The notes beneath the pieces were generated by a model. That model was given only the letters and a program-made list of their open reading frames with translations, searched no databases and had not been told where the DNA came from. DNA of 64,000 nucleotides from positions 1 through 64,000 of the forward strand of contig JADHOM010000003.1 of the NCBI GenBank assembly GCA_016778985.1. Reading direction: 5' to 3'. Source of the stretch: Alphaproteobacteria bacterium. GTDB lineage: Bacteria; Pseudomonadota; Alphaproteobacteria; Puniceispirillales; UBA1172. Both the position numbers and the translations under genes were made by a program. Position 1 is the stretch's first letter. Every line of letters starts with the position of its first letter. Below, in pieces: positions 45,453-55,685 of the stretch.

Positions 45453-46028
45453 TTATTTTTGGGCTTGGCGCCACTCTTTTGGCCGTAAAAACTTACCTGC
45501 CCACATGCCACGCATTTGCTTAGCAGCATAGCGTTCATCACTTTTATACTGGTTGCCATATTCAGCAACCGCTAGACCAGCGCGGATGAGCATGCGCTGA
45601 ACATCAATACCCGTTTCGAGTGAGCCTATATAACAGCTTCCTAAATCGCGCTTATAATAATCTTTGCCCGTGATCTGACATACTAATTCCTGATGATGGC
45701 TTTCTAGGATAGCCAAGAGCGTATCTCTGGCCATAACCCCACATGCCCAGTCATCACCACCAGCGGTTTGGCAGGACTGCTTTTTCTCTGGCGCATCAAT
45801 ACCTTTTAGCCTTATTTTATAGCTATCAATATGGATGGTATCACCGTCAACAACACGCCATGATTGACCAATATGGATGGTAGTACCATCAATCACCCGC
45901 ACTGATTGGCCTAACGAAACCTCAACAGAAGCTACATTTTCTGACCATGCAGGGGCAGAAAGCAGGCAAAGAAGCAAAAACAACCATCTGCATCTACTTT
46001 CTAAAGTGGTAATATATATACGTATCAT
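45453..46028 (-). CDS. Thermonuclease (SNase)-like secreted nuclease
   Basis: 191 residues with an N-terminal signal peptide (about 1-29, ending SAPAWS). SNase domain with RVVDGDTIHID (calcium-ligand Asp), RLKGIDAPEKKQSC (catalytic Arg), AGLAVAEYGNQYK and a four-Cys set suggesting disulfides. The segment before it, VRVIDGTTIHIG, is an imperfect copy of the active-site strand made by a 42-bp duplication, with the second Asp replaced by Thr. Probably periplasmic or exported; substrate not determined. Confidence 0.88.
   Translation of the reverse strand: MIRIYITTLESRCRWLFLLLCLLSAPAWSENVASVEVSLGQSVRVIDGTTIHIGQSWRVVDGDTIHIDSYKIRLKGIDAPEKKQSCQTAGGDDWACGVMARDTLLAILESHHQELVCQITGKDYYKRDLGSCYIGSLETGIDVQRMLIRAGLAVAEYGNQYKSDERYAAKQMRGMWAGKFLRPKEWRQAQK
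45827..45910. repeat. 42-bp tandem duplication in the SNase-like gene
   Basis: Units 45827-45868 and 45869-45910 match at 33 of 42 positions by eye, in frame. On the minus strand they encode QSVRVIDGTTIHIG and QSWRVVDGDTIHID. The downstream unit of the protein keeps the DGDT motif; the other has DGTT. Confidence 0.85.
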
Positions 46029-46072
46029 GACTTAAACTAATCAGCAAATCTCATGTATTGATATGACCCTTA

Positions 46073-46089
46073 AGAGCTTATCGAGCTCT
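46073..46089. other. Short inverted repeat between the MFS and nuclease genes
   Basis: AGAGCT-N5-AGCTCT, a perfect 6-bp stem with a 5-base loop in the 160-base gap. No T-run follows in the direction of the flanking minus-strand genes, so it is more likely an operator or leader structure of the nuclease gene than a terminator. Confidence 0.3.
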
Positions 46090-46188
46090 AAATAAAGGAT
46101 CATGACTTATTCTTTATGATGATAGCATAGCGAAACAAGATTGAGAATATTTCAGTATATTTGAGAATAAAAAAGGAGAGGTTGGCGG

Positions 46189-47385
46189 TTAAGCGCGCGA
46201 TAGACGGCGCCGCCGCGGCCGCAATATCATCATGGAAACCACAACAAACAACGCAAAGCTGATACAAGCGCCAAAGCCAAAGGTGAGGACACCACCACCA
46301 AGTTCATAAAACGGCCCTGACATGACCAGGCCAAGCACCTGACCAAGCGAACCAAGACCTTGAATAACGCCCATGACACCGCCTATCTCATTCTTGCGGA
46401 TGACCTGACTGGCGGCGGCGGTAATCGTCGGATTGGCAAGCGCAAATCCCATACAAACCAGCGTCGTGCAAATCATCATCGGCCAAAATGATGGCTCAAA
46501 AAAGCCGACATAATACCCCACCATGAGAACCGTTAATACTTGCCCAAAGACAAGCAGAAACGCGCCCATAGCTGAAGCGCCAATAGTTGTTAAGAACCGC
46601 GTGATAGGGCCAATAAAGACCCCCTGTACAAGGATAATAATCACCCCAACCCATGTGAAAACATAACCTGTCTGGCGGCTGGAATATTCCATTACATCTT
46701 TCAGCACCAAGGTAAAAGAGGCTTCGATCTGAGCAAAGGCAAGATTAAGCAAAAATACCGCCAGACCAAACATCATCAATCCGCTCATCCTGATCAGAAC
46801 AAAACGCCGTATCAGCGATAATTGCCTCGGTTTGTCATTACCTTTGCTTTCCGGAACAAAGAAAATTGAAATGACAAACCCTATTAGGGCCAAGGCTGAA
46901 GCGAACAGAAAAGGCGCGGTATGGACAGCGCCACCATAGCCAGATAGCAAACCGCCAATTGCCGGCCCTGAGACAAAGCCAAATCCGACAAATGCCCCCA
47001 ATAACCCCATAGCTTTTGCCCTGTCTTCGGCATCGGTTGTATCAGTAATGATCGCCTGAATAACGCCGATACTGCCAGATGCAAACCCCGTCACTATGCG
47101 AGCCGCGAACATCATGCTAATATCCGATGTCATAGCAAACCAGAAATGCCCGATTACGCTGAAAAAGATGGAACATATCAGAACTTTTCTGCGACCAAAA
47201 TAATCTGATAATCGCCCTAGAATAGGGGAGCCAATCATCATTGCCAGCGCAAATGATGCCAGCAATAATGTCATGACGGTTTCGCTTGATCCTGCTTCGT
47301 CAATCACCGCATAGGGTAGAATCGGGATAAGCGCGCCAACCCCAACGAAATTAACAAAAACAACAATCAACAAACCTTTCATCAT
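46189..47385 (-). CDS. MFS transporter, TetA/multidrug-like (DHA1-type)
   Basis: 398 residues with twelve predicted transmembrane helices. Motif A is GRLSDYFGRRKVLI between helices 2 and 3; the helix 4-5 region IVTGFASGSIGVIQAIITD includes a motif-B-like stretch, and GPAIGGLLSGYGG is a motif-C-like antiporter signature. This suggests a proton-driven efflux pump; substrate unknown. The tail is arginine-rich (RPRRRRLSRA). Lies 21 bases downstream of gshA, same strand. Confidence 0.85.
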   Translation of the reverse strand: MMKGLLIVVFVNFVGVGALIPILPYAVIDEAGSSETVMTLLLASFALAMMIGSPILGRLSDYFGRRKVLICSIFFSVIGHFWFAMTSDISMMFAARIVTGFASGSIGVIQAIITDTTDAEDRAKAMGLLGAFVGFGFVSGPAIGGLLSGYGGAVHTAPFLFASALALIGFVISIFFVPESKGNDKPRQLSLIRRFVLIRMSGLMMFGLAVFLLNLAFAQIEASFTLVLKDVMEYSSRQTGYVFTWVGVIIILVQGVFIGPITRFLTTIGASAMGAFLLVFGQVLTVLMVGYYVGFFEPSFWPMMICTTLVCMGFALANPTITAAASQVIRKNEIGGVMGVIQGLGSLGQVLGLVMSGPFYELGGGVLTFGFGACISFALFVVVSMMILRPRRRRLSRA

Positions 47386-47406
47386 GGTAAGAATGCCTCA
47401 CATACA

Positions 47407-48771
47407 CTAATTCTTTAGGCGATACTCATCATAAAGATGATCAATATTCTGCCCCCATTTTTCATGATAACATGCGAGCAAGTGTTCTGCTGGCGTTTGA
47501 TTTTTATCAATAATAGACTTAACAACATTGAGGAACATCGTCTCATTATCGCCAGCATCATTAAGATGATTACGGCGGCGTAAACCCTGATCGGCAATTG
47601 ATATCATACGCTTAGCAATAGCAGATATATCCTCACCTGCTAATTGTCCATTAAGACCATCTTTTGATGCACTAATACGGCCGGCCAGCACATCATTGGC
47701 AGTAATATGTTTTGCTAAATCAGCGGCTTCTGCAAGCGCCTGCTCATCATATAATAGCCCCACCCATAATGCTGGCAGCGCGCAAATCATGTTCCAGTCA
47801 CCGCCGTCAGCACCACGCATTTCTATAAATTGCTTGAGCCGAACTTCGGGAAAAGCCGTTGTTGTGTGATCTTCCCAGTCATGAATATCCGGAAACTCGC
47901 CCTCATATCCGGGCAAGCGGCCAGCCATGAAATCCCGAAAGGATAGCCCTGCAACATCTTTATATTCATCACCACGATGGAGAAAATACATCGGCACATC
48001 GAGCAAATAATCAACCCATTGCTCATAGCCAAAGGCGGGATCAAAAACCACATCAGGAACACCGCATCGATCAGGATCAGTATCAATCCAAGCCGCCGCG
48101 CGGCTCGACAGATAGCCTGACGGTTTACCCTCGATGAATGGTGAATTGGCAAAAATGGCTGTGGCGACTGGTTGTAGCGCCAGAGATGTACGGAACTTTT
48201 TGACCATATCAGCTTCGCTGGAAAAATCCAGATTGACCTGAATGGTACAGGTACGAAGCATCATATCAAGCCCTTTCGTGCCTACTTTCGGCATGTAATC
48301 ACGCATGATTTTATAACGGCCTTTCGGCATCCACGGGATATCCTGACGCCGCCATTTAGGATCAAATCCTATCCCTAGCATCCAGATACAATCTGCCGCC
48401 ATAATCTCTGTCATAAGATCAAGGTGGGCATGGGTTTCCATACATGTTTGGTGCAAGGTTTTAAGCACTGCCCCAGACAGCTCTAGCTGACCACCCGGCT
48501 CTAAGGTGATGGATGACCCATCATTATGCTTAGTTGCTACGATATGGCCTTTTTCAATGACAGGCTTCCAGCCTTCTCTATTCTCAACGCTTTGCAGAAT
48601 CTGCCTGATGCCGTGGTCATCTTCATAACCGGGGCGTGCGCGGGTTTGGCAATTAAACAGAATTTTCTCATGTTCAGTGCCAATGCCCCATTGGTTTTCA
48701 GGTTTTTCGCCAGCAGAAAACCATGCGATCATGCTGTCACGATCCAAGGGATGTTGCGGAATGAGTGTCAT
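47407..48771 (-). CDS. gshA: Glutamate-cysteine ligase, alphaproteobacterial/plant type
   Basis: First step of glutathione synthesis. 454 residues: WGIGTEHEK near residue 28 (metal/ATP Glu), SITLEPGGQLELSGA, MMLRTCTIQVNLDF and RGADGGDWNMICALPALWVG are hallmarks of the GCS2/plant-like class. No transit or signal peptide. Follows rsmE after about 17 bases on the same strand. gshB is not in the window. Confidence 0.93.
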   Translation of the reverse strand: MTLIPQHPLDRDSMIAWFSAGEKPENQWGIGTEHEKILFNCQTRARPGYEDDHGIRQILQSVENREGWKPVIEKGHIVATKHNDGSSITLEPGGQLELSGAVLKTLHQTCMETHAHLDLMTEIMAADCIWMLGIGFDPKWRRQDIPWMPKGRYKIMRDYMPKVGTKGLDMMLRTCTIQVNLDFSSEADMVKKFRTSLALQPVATAIFANSPFIEGKPSGYLSSRAAAWIDTDPDRCGVPDVVFDPAFGYEQWVDYLLDVPMYFLHRGDEYKDVAGLSFRDFMAGRLPGYEGEFPDIHDWEDHTTTAFPEVRLKQFIEMRGADGGDWNMICALPALWVGLLYDEQALAEAADLAKHITANDVLAGRISASKDGLNGQLAGEDISAIAKRMISIADQGLRRRNHLNDAGDNETMFLNVVKSIIDKNQTPAEHLLACYHEKWGQNIDHLYDEYRLKN

Positions 48772-48788
48772 GATGTCTATTCCATTCT

Positions 48789-49523
48789 TTATTTTAAACT
48801 AGCCTGCCAAAGGCCAAGGGCAAGGATTGAGGCAGTATCAGATCGCAAAATTCTTGCCCCCAATGATACTCCATGAATATTTGGTTGATCTAGTAGGAAA
48901 CGCTTTTCTTGATCAGAAAAACCGCCCTCCGGGCCAATCAGGATTAGGGACGGTCGTTGGCTGGGCCGTAATTCTAAAAATGATAGTATATTTGCATCTT
49001 TATCACCTGCCAAGGATTCGTCACAGAAAATCATTGCTTTGCCATCGAGCGCCTGACAAAACGCCTGAAGATGTTTTGGCTCATCAAAACTTGGGATTGA
49101 CAATCGGCCAGACTGTTCTGCGGCCTCTGTCGCAATCAAGTTTAACCGCGGCATATTAACTTGCGGGGTCTGGGTATAATCTGTCAAAACAGGTGCGCAT
49201 CGCGTCACCCCTAATTCGGTTGCTTTTTCTATCATTGTTTCCATACGCTGTCGGCGGATAGGGGCAAAGACCAGGGTTAAGTCAAGCTCTGCTTGCGGCA
49301 GAGTGATCTGATCCGCGCAATGCAATTCCATTTTTTTGCGGCTGAGCACGGCAATTTTCGCAACAAACTCCCCATCATTTTCATTAAACAGCCGAATGTC
49401 TGCGCCATCTTTAAGCCGTAACACCGATATTAAATAATGGCTCTGGCTGTCGGTAGGCGCAATGACGGCGCCAGAATGAAGAGGCATCGGCATATATAAG
49501 CGTTGGCTTTGGCGTGTTGTCAT
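48789..49523 (-). CDS. rsmE: 16S rRNA (uracil(1498)-N(3))-methyltransferase RsmE
   Basis: SPOUT-family rRNA methyltransferase. 244 residues: an N-terminal PUA-like domain, then a C-terminal SPOUT knot with ATELGVTRCAPVLTDYTQ, AAEQSGRL, LILIGPEGGFSDQEK and the final GARILRSDTASILALGL. AGGTGAT lies right before the ATG. Leads a short operon rsmE-gshA-MFS. Confidence 0.94.
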   Translation of the reverse strand: MTTRQSQRLYMPMPLHSGAVIAPTDSQSHYLISVLRLKDGADIRLFNENDGEFVAKIAVLSRKKMELHCADQITLPQAELDLTLVFAPIRRQRMETMIEKATELGVTRCAPVLTDYTQTPQVNMPRLNLIATEAAEQSGRLSIPSFDEPKHLQAFCQALDGKAMIFCDESLAGDKDANILSFLELRPSQRPSLILIGPEGGFSDQEKRFLLDQPNIHGVSLGARILRSDTASILALGLWQASLK

Positions 49524-49624
49524 ATCACCTGATTACCCACCAGTCTTGTTTGACGCAACAAAAATATTGGCTAAATATCAGGGGTGGCTTGTCACTCACC
49601 GCCTGATGACATAAAACCACAATC

Positions 49625-50578
49625 ATGCAACATCAATCACACCGCAACGCTAGCGATATCAAACCGTTTGAGCATGGGCTCTGGCTGATATTACCGACAT
49701 GGGCGCGCGATATGCTTATCCTGATGCGGATTGATCGGCCTGTTGGCTGGTGGTTATTGCTGCTGCCGGGGTGGATTGTTATGCCGGTGGCGGCGCGGCT
49801 TTATGCTGTTGCTCCGGCGACATTACTGTGGCTGATGGGATTATTTTGGATTGGCGCAATTATCATGCGCGGGGCTGGCTGTATCATCAATGATATCTGG
49901 GATCGCGATATTGATCCATTAGTCGCCAGAACCAGCACCCGACCCATTGCTGATGGCCACATAAGCGTCTTTACCGCTCTCATCATGCTGGCCTGTCTTA
50001 GCGGCATTGGCTTGGCCATATTGATGCAATTGCCACTAAAAGCGATTATCACTGGCATGGCCGCATTGCCGCTAGTCGTCATTTATCCGCTGGCAAAACG
50101 CTTTACAGGATATCCGCAAATCGTCCTTGGTCTAACCTTTGCTTGGGGCGTTTTACTAGGCTGGGCGGCATTTGATATATGGCCAGATATGCGGGTTATT
50201 TGGCTCTACTCGGCGATGGCATTATGGACATTTGGCTATGATACGATCTACGCCACGCAAGATATGGCAGATGATATCAAGATCGGTATCGGCTCATCTG
50301 CACTAAGTTTGAAAAACCGCATCAAGGCAGCCGTTGGCTGTGTCTATGTGTTGGTCGTGGTTGATTTGATCTGCTTTGCCATCGTTGTTGATGCTGGCTG
50401 GGGGCTGGCAGTGGCCATCACGATCACAGCCATGCATTTTTTCTGGCAGATCAGGCAGTTTGATGAACATAATCCGGTGATGGCAGGGCAGTTGTTTCGC
50501 CGAAACCGTGATGTCGGGCTAATCCTGACAGCAGGCGTCATGATAGATTATGCCGCCTTTCATGCTCTGATCAGCTAG
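49625..50578 (+). CDS. ubiA: 4-hydroxybenzoate polyprenyltransferase UbiA
   Basis: Prenylates 4-hydroxybenzoate in ubiquinone synthesis. 317-residue polytopic membrane protein with Asp-rich motifs [20 protein letters not shown] (about 88-107) and [19 protein letters not shown] (about 207-225). A possible promoter TTGACG-17-AAATAT lies upstream. The 3' end overlaps the convergent argC by 4 bases. Confidence 0.95.
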   Translation: MQHQSHRNASDIKPFEHGLWLILPTWARDMLILMRIDRPVGWWLLLLPGWIVMPVAARLYAVAPATLLWLMGLFWIGAIIMRGAGCIINDIWDRDIDPLVARTSTRPIADGHISVFTALIMLACLSGIGLAILMQLPLKAIITGMAALPLVVIYPLAKRFTGYPQIVLGLTFAWGVLLGWAAFDIWPDMRVIWLYSAMALWTFGYDTIYATQDMADDIKIGIGSSALSLKNRIKAAVGCVYVLVVVDLICFAIVVDAGWGLAVAITITAMHFFWQIRQFDEHNPVMAGQLFRRNRDVGLILTAGVMIDYAAFHALIS

Positions 50579-51537
50579 AGCAAGCCAGTCGTCTCATCAA
50601 GTCCAAGAGCGATATTCATATTTTGGACAGCCGCCCCTGACGCGCCTTTCCCCAGATTATCAAGCCGCGCCACTAATAGAGCGGTCGTATTTGGCCGCGT
50701 TTCGGGATAAAATAAATGAATATCCATGCGATTACTGCCAACCAGATCATCCATCCCAAGAAAGCCGCGATCATTCATATGTTGATGATCATTGGGGGCA
50801 TGAACCTTAATAAATTGCTCATCCTGATAATGCTGGCCTAAGGCTGTGTAAATATCAGCGAGGTTGACTTGTTTTTGCATCTGGTCAAGATGAAGCGGCA
50901 ACATCACCATCATTCCAGCATAGAAATCACCAACCATAGGTGTGAATATCGGCGGCTTGTTAAGCCCGCCATGCATCATGACTTCGGGCAAATGCTTATG
51001 ATTAAGGTTGAGCGCATAAGCAAAATGATGCGGCGTATTAGTGCCTGAAACTTCATCCTGCATATAGGAAATCAGCGATTTGCCGCCGCCGCTATATCCG
51101 CTAACAGCAGCAACAGAGATCGCTGCATCTGCTGATAACAAGCCATGTTCGGTGAGCGGTCTTATCATGGCAATCATGGCAGAAGCATAGCACCCAACAT
51201 TGGCAATATGACGATTTGCGCTGATAAGGTCACGTTGGCCTTTGGTCAGTTCAGGAAATCCATAAACCCAGCCTTCTGCTGTCCGGTGCGCGGTCGATGC
51301 ATCAATGATACGGGCATTCAGACCTGCCGCCATTGCCACCGCTTCAATGGCGCTATCATCAGGCAGACATAAGATAACAGCATCAGCCGCCGCCATAGCA
51401 TCGCGGCGATGAGCAGGGTCTTTACGGACAGCATCAGCAAGCTGAATTAATTGCGCTTCGGGATGCTGCAAAAGCCTGTCGCGGACCTGCAATCCGGTTG
51501 TCCCCGCTTCACCATCTATAAAAATGTTGTAACTCAT
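50575..51537 (-). CDS. argC: N-acetyl-gamma-glutamyl-phosphate reductase (short, type 2)
   Basis: Third step of arginine synthesis. 320 residues, the short class: NAD(P) loop [24 protein letters not shown], active-site Cys in [17 protein letters not shown], then [11 protein letters not shown] and [12 protein letters not shown]. The overlap with ubiA means both genes end in the same four bases. Confidence 0.95.
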   Translation of the reverse strand: MSYNIFIDGEAGTTGLQVRDRLLQHPEAQLIQLADAVRKDPAHRRDAMAAADAVILCLPDDSAIEAVAMAAGLNARIIDASTAHRTAEGWVYGFPELTKGQRDLISANRHIANVGCYASAMIAMIRPLTEHGLLSADAAISVAAVSGYSGGGKSLISYMQDEVSGTNTPHHFAYALNLNHKHLPEVMMHGGLNKPPIFTPMVGDFYAGMMVMLPLHLDQMQKQVNLADIYTALGQHYQDEQFIKVHAPNDHQHMNDRGFLGMDDLVGSNRMDIHLFYPETRPNTTALLVARLDNLGKGASGAAVQNMNIALGLDETTGLL

Positions 51538-51596
51538 GGTTTTTCATACTGCCTGAGCGGTTGCGGAGCAAGTCATTATCGGTTAATCACATATTT

Positions 51597-52934
51597 ATGA
51601 GTATTGATCTTGAAAACATTATGACCATGCTTTTGGATAATGCCAAAAAACATGGCGCTGACGCTGCTGATGCTATTGTCGCCGGTGGCGTATCCGAGGA
51701 AGTATCGGTTCGCTTAGGCAAGCTAGAATCGATCGAACGATCCGAAGACCGGAATATTGGCTTAAGGGTATTTGTTGATGGCCGCAATGCCATTATCTCG
51801 ACCGCTAGCGTTGATCCAGAAAGCATTGATGAGCTGGCAGCCCGGGCTGTTGCCATGGCCAAACTAGCACCTCAAGACCCCTATGCCGGATTAGCCGATA
51901 AAAGCCTCTTGGCAGATGCTATCCCTGACCTTGATCTGATGGATAGAACCATTCCATCAAGCGATACCCTGAAAGACCTTGCCTTTGCGGTGGAGGACGC
52001 GGCGCAATCAGAAAAAGGTATTACTAATTCCGAGGGCGGTAACGCATCTTATGGTACATCCAATGTTATGCTGGCAACGACTAACGGCTTTGCTGAGAGC
52101 TATGAGCGCAGTGGTTATGGCCTATCAACAGTCGCATTAGCCGAGCATGACGGCAAGATGGAACGTGATTATGATTATAGCTCTGCTGTCCATTTCCAGG
52201 ACCTTAAATCACCTCACGAGATTGGCAAGAGCGCGGCTCAGCGCACGTTATCGCGGCTTGGCGCTGTTAAGGTCAAAACTGGTAGCTTTCCTGTCATTTA
52301 TGATCAGCGTGTCTCGGCAAGCATAAGCGGCCATATTGCCAGCGCCATTAATGGTGCTGCTATTGCTCGCGGCACTAGTTTCTTGAAAGATCAATTGGGC
52401 GCACAAATCACTAGTGCTGCCATTACCTTAACCGATGATCCGTTACGACCGCGCGGCGCCGGATCATCCAGCTTTGATGGCGAAGGTCTGGCCAGACGGC
52501 AACGTGTCATGGTCGAAAATGGAGTTTTGAACGGCTGGTTTTTGGATTTAGCTAGCGCCCGACAATTAAACCTTGCCCCTATGGGCAATGCCAGTCGCGG
52601 CACCAGTTCTGCGCCATCACCGTCAACCAGCAACTGGATGATGACAGCAGGACAAATGAGCCGTGATGAGCTGATTGCCAGTATCGATGAGGGCTTTCTT
52701 GTAACCGAGCTAATCGGCTCATCAGTCAACCTGATTACAGGCGATTATAGCCGCGGTGCGTCTGGGTTCTGGATTGAAAAAGGCCAGATCACGACGCCAG
52801 TTACCGAGGGCACAATCGCTGGCAATCTTAAAGATATGCTGATGACGATTACGCCAGCTAACGATCTGAATTTCACGCGTTCAAATGTCACGCCAAGTCT
52901 GCGTATTGATGGAATGACTGTCGCTGGTGGCTAA
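51597..52934 (+). CDS. pmbA: PmbA/TldE, partner of metalloprotease TldD
   Basis: Non-metal-binding half of the TldD/TldE heterodimer. From the ATG at 51597, 445 residues; the frame opens with TTG at 51561, but the extra 12 residues are unconserved. It shows SVRLGKLESIERSEDRNIGLRVFVDGRNA, typical of the family N-terminal domain, SSFDGEGLARRQRVMVENGV and the C-terminal GFWIEKGQITTPV. It lacks the HExxxH of TldD. Overlaps the next gene by 8 bases. Confidence 0.94.
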   Translation: MSIDLENIMTMLLDNAKKHGADAADAIVAGGVSEEVSVRLGKLESIERSEDRNIGLRVFVDGRNAIISTASVDPESIDELAARAVAMAKLAPQDPYAGLADKSLLADAIPDLDLMDRTIPSSDTLKDLAFAVEDAAQSEKGITNSEGGNASYGTSNVMLATTNGFAESYERSGYGLSTVALAEHDGKMERDYDYSSAVHFQDLKSPHEIGKSAAQRTLSRLGAVKVKTGSFPVIYDQRVSASISGHIASAINGAAIARGTSFLKDQLGAQITSAAITLTDDPLRPRGAGSSSFDGEGLARRQRVMVENGVLNGWFLDLASARQLNLAPMGNASRGTSSAPSPSTSNWMMTAGQMSRDELIASIDEGFLVTELIGSSVNLITGDYSRGASGFWIEKGQITTPVTEGTIAGNLKDMLMTITPANDLNFTRSNVTPSLRIDGMTVAGG

Positions 52935-53586
52935 AGCGTCTGACATGCCAGAACGTCGGCGACTCAAAAACTGGACTGATCTGATGCTTAGAGATCATGG
53001 GTTTTTGCGGCTGTCTTGGTATAATTTGCATCAAATCTCAGATGAAGCATGGCGCAGTAATCAGCCAACACCAGGGCGCGTTGCCAGCGCCGCCAAAAAA
53101 GGCATTAAGACAATTATCAATTTGCGCGGACCGCGTGATGATGGCGGCTGGCGGCTAGAAAATGAGGCCTGCCAAAACTATGGCCTGACCCTGGTTGATT
53201 TCACCATCCGCTCGCGTGCGGTTCCTGATGCAGAAAATATTCATGCGGCTAAAACCTTGTTTGAAAGCGTTGAATATCCCATTCTTATGCATTGTAAATC
53301 AGGGGCTGATCGGGCGGGCATTATGGCGGCTTTATATCTATTGCTTAGGCAATCTGCGCGTCTTGATGAGGCGCTGAAACAGCTGTCTTTCAAATATCTG
53401 CATGTCAGGCAAGCCAAAACTGGATTGCTTGATGCCTTTCTTGAAACCTATCGGCCGTTTGAAGTCGATGGTATGCCATTCATGGATTGGGTGGATAGAC
53501 ATCTTGATCCCACGGCAATTACCAACAGTTTTCAGTCTAAAACATGGGCAAATCGGCTGGTTGACAGCATCTTGCGGCGTGAATAG
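52927..53586 (+). CDS. Dual-specificity/tyrosine phosphatase-like protein
   Basis: 219 residues from GTG at 52927, or 213 from ATG at 52945. The signature HCKSGADRAG is the Cx5R phosphatase loop; the upstream TIINLRGPRDDGGW resembles the general-acid region of DSP-type enzymes. No signal peptide. Substrate unknown; bacterial relatives act on phosphotyrosine, phosphoinositide-like or lipid phosphates. Translationally linked to pmbA, followed by 73 gene-free bases. Confidence 0.85.
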   Translation: MAKASDMPERRRLKNWTDLMLRDHGFLRLSWYNLHQISDEAWRSNQPTPGRVASAAKKGIKTIINLRGPRDDGGWRLENEACQNYGLTLVDFTIRSRAVPDAENIHAAKTLFESVEYPILMHCKSGADRAGIMAALYLLLRQSARLDEALKQLSFKYLHVRQAKTGLLDAFLETYRPFEVDGMPFMDWVDRHLDPTAITNSFQSKTWANRLVDSILRRE

Positions 53587-53659
53587 TTAGAACCCCAAAT
53601 AGTTCCCAAAATAGGGTTAAACAATTGCCAAATGTGGATAAACAATTAGTACTGGCGGC

Positions 53660-55477
53660 TTAATAAAAATGCTGGCTCTCAAATAGGTTTGCATAAACGC
53701 CCTGTTTTGCCAGCAAGCTATCGTGATCGCCATCTTCAACAATCTTGCCGCCATCAATAACAAGGATATGATCAGCGTGGCGAACCGTAGCTAGCCGATG
53801 CGCCACAATAATGGTTGTCCGGCCTTTGGTCAGCGTCTGCATGGCGGCTTGGATATGTTTCTCGGTTACCGCATCTAATGCGCTTGTTGGCTCATCCAAT
53901 AGCAATATTGGGGCATCTCGCAATATCGCTCTGGCAATCGCGATACGTTGCCTCTGGCCGCCTGAGAGCCGATTGCCCTCTTCCCCCACCAGCGTCTGAT
54001 AGCCATCTGGGAGCTCATTGATAAAATCATCTGCGGCGGCGGCTTTGGCGGCAGCCATAATAGCAGTTTCATCAGCATCCAGACGACCAAAGGCAATATT
54101 ATTGGCAACCGTATCATTGAACAGCAAACTATCCTGGCTGACCAATGCCATTGCTCCCCTAAGAGCATTAAGATCAAGCTGCCTCAAATCTTGCCCATCA
54201 AGCCTAATCGTGCCTGCGGCTGGATTAAACAGGCGCGGGATCAAATTAATGATCGTGCTTTTGCCACCGCCGCTAGGCCCGACTAAGGCCAGGGTCTGCC
54301 CGGGGCTAACCGTGAAATTAATGTTCGATAACGTCATCTCCTCAGCATAGCGGAAATTGACCGCTTGAAACTCAATTTGCCCCTTAATCGCATTAATTGG
54401 CTCAGGACGCTCAGGCGAGGAAACATGGCTAGGGGTATCAAGCAAGGTGAAAAGCCGTGAAAGAGCGGCAGATGCTTCTTGCAAAATAGTGTTCAATGTA
54501 CCTAATGCGCGAACCGGCTGGGCAAGCATTAAAAGGGCGGTAATAAAGCCAGCCACATGACCAATATCAAGGCTGCCGCCTAATACGCGCCAGCCTGCCA
54601 GACCAATAATGCCAGCGATAGCAATACCGCCTAGCACTTCTAGAATAGGATCAATACGGGCACGCCCAATGGCTAAGATGCGCTGGCTTTTATAGAGCAA
54701 GTCAAACATACGGCTTGTTCGGCTTTTCTCATAATCTTCAAGCCCATAGGCACGGATCATGCGGCCACCTTTCATCGTTTCATGCAAGGTTGATGTCGTC
54801 TGCCCCATGTGTTCTTGCAACTGATGTGAGCTATGACGTTGGCGCCGACCAATGGCGATAATCGGTTGCATGGCTAGCGGATATACACCCAAGACGACCA
54901 AGGTTAATATCCAGTCGAATGAGATAAGCACCCCGATCAGGACGATGATGGTTAGGCTATCTTTGATCAGGTTATTGATCAGCCGAACCAATGCTTCCCG
55001 AATAACATTAACATCATTGGTCATACGGCTAACAAAATTTCCTGACGGCGCCGACATCACATCACGCAAATCTGTCATGATCAGATGACTAGCCATTCTT
55101 TGCTGAATATGGCGCGTCACCCGTAGCGATAAGACCGCGACTTGCAAAGCCAGACCATACATAGCGGCGGCACGAATAGCAGCAATAACAATAATCAGCA
55201 GAGGGATTTGCCAAACCAGATCAGGGCTAGCAATATTTAATCCATTAAAGACATATCCAATTAAAATCGGATAAGCCCCTGACAGTGCTGATACCACCAG
55301 CATAAAGCCAAAGATAATAATCAGCTTGCCCCAATGCTGGCGCACATAATCACCCCACAGCCGGCTGAATAACGCCCTTGTTGAATGAGGGTTTTTATGA
55401 GCAGTTGCATGCGGGGTTTTATGATGGGCATTTTCTGCCTCACCTGCCCGTTCTGATGAAGATTCTAATTCTGTCAT
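53660..55477 (-). CDS. MsbA-like lipid/multidrug ABC exporter (fused TMD-NBD)
   Basis: 605 residues: six-helix transmembrane domain (about 30-340), then a nucleotide-binding domain with Walker A GPSGGGKST, signature LSGGQRQRIAIARAIL and Walker B ILLLDEPTSALD, plus the H-loop IVAHRL. The N-terminal 35 residues are polar. The neighbouring divergent lipid A/Kdo genes make an LPS flippase (MsbA) role likely; the sequence alone cannot exclude a drug exporter. Confidence 0.87.
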   Translation of the reverse strand: MTELESSSERAGEAENAHHKTPHATAHKNPHSTRALFSRLWGDYVRQHWGKLIIIFGFMLVVSALSGAYPILIGYVFNGLNIASPDLVWQIPLLIIVIAAIRAAAMYGLALQVAVLSLRVTRHIQQRMASHLIMTDLRDVMSAPSGNFVSRMTNDVNVIREALVRLINNLIKDSLTIIVLIGVLISFDWILTLVVLGVYPLAMQPIIAIGRRQRHSSHQLQEHMGQTTSTLHETMKGGRMIRAYGLEDYEKSRTSRMFDLLYKSQRILAIGRARIDPILEVLGGIAIAGIIGLAGWRVLGGSLDIGHVAGFITALLMLAQPVRALGTLNTILQEASAALSRLFTLLDTPSHVSSPERPEPINAIKGQIEFQAVNFRYAEEMTLSNINFTVSPGQTLALVGPSGGGKSTIINLIPRLFNPAAGTIRLDGQDLRQLDLNALRGAMALVSQDSLLFNDTVANNIAFGRLDADETAIMAAAKAAAADDFINELPDGYQTLVGEEGNRLSGGQRQRIAIARAILRDAPILLLDEPTSALDAVTEKHIQAAMQTLTKGRTTIIVAHRLATVRHADHILVIDGGKIVEDGDHDSLLAKQGVYANLFESQHFY

Positions 55478-55685
55478 ATCTTCTTGATAGGCGATCTCAT
55501 GGCATAGAACAACATGAAAGCAAATGATCTCATACGAAAATAACTAGATTACCATGGTCAGAATGTGGCAAATAAGAACCTCAAGACAAATAAAATCGCC
55601 AAAATGATATGAGAACTTAGACCAACCCTAATTTGCGTATAGAGTTTTACTGATACCATTTTGCTGATAAATAGAAAGATCAGAT

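Noticed and set aside
53591-53618. AACCC/GGGTT stem after the phosphatase gene
   Set aside because: 5-bp stem with an 18-base loop and no T-run.
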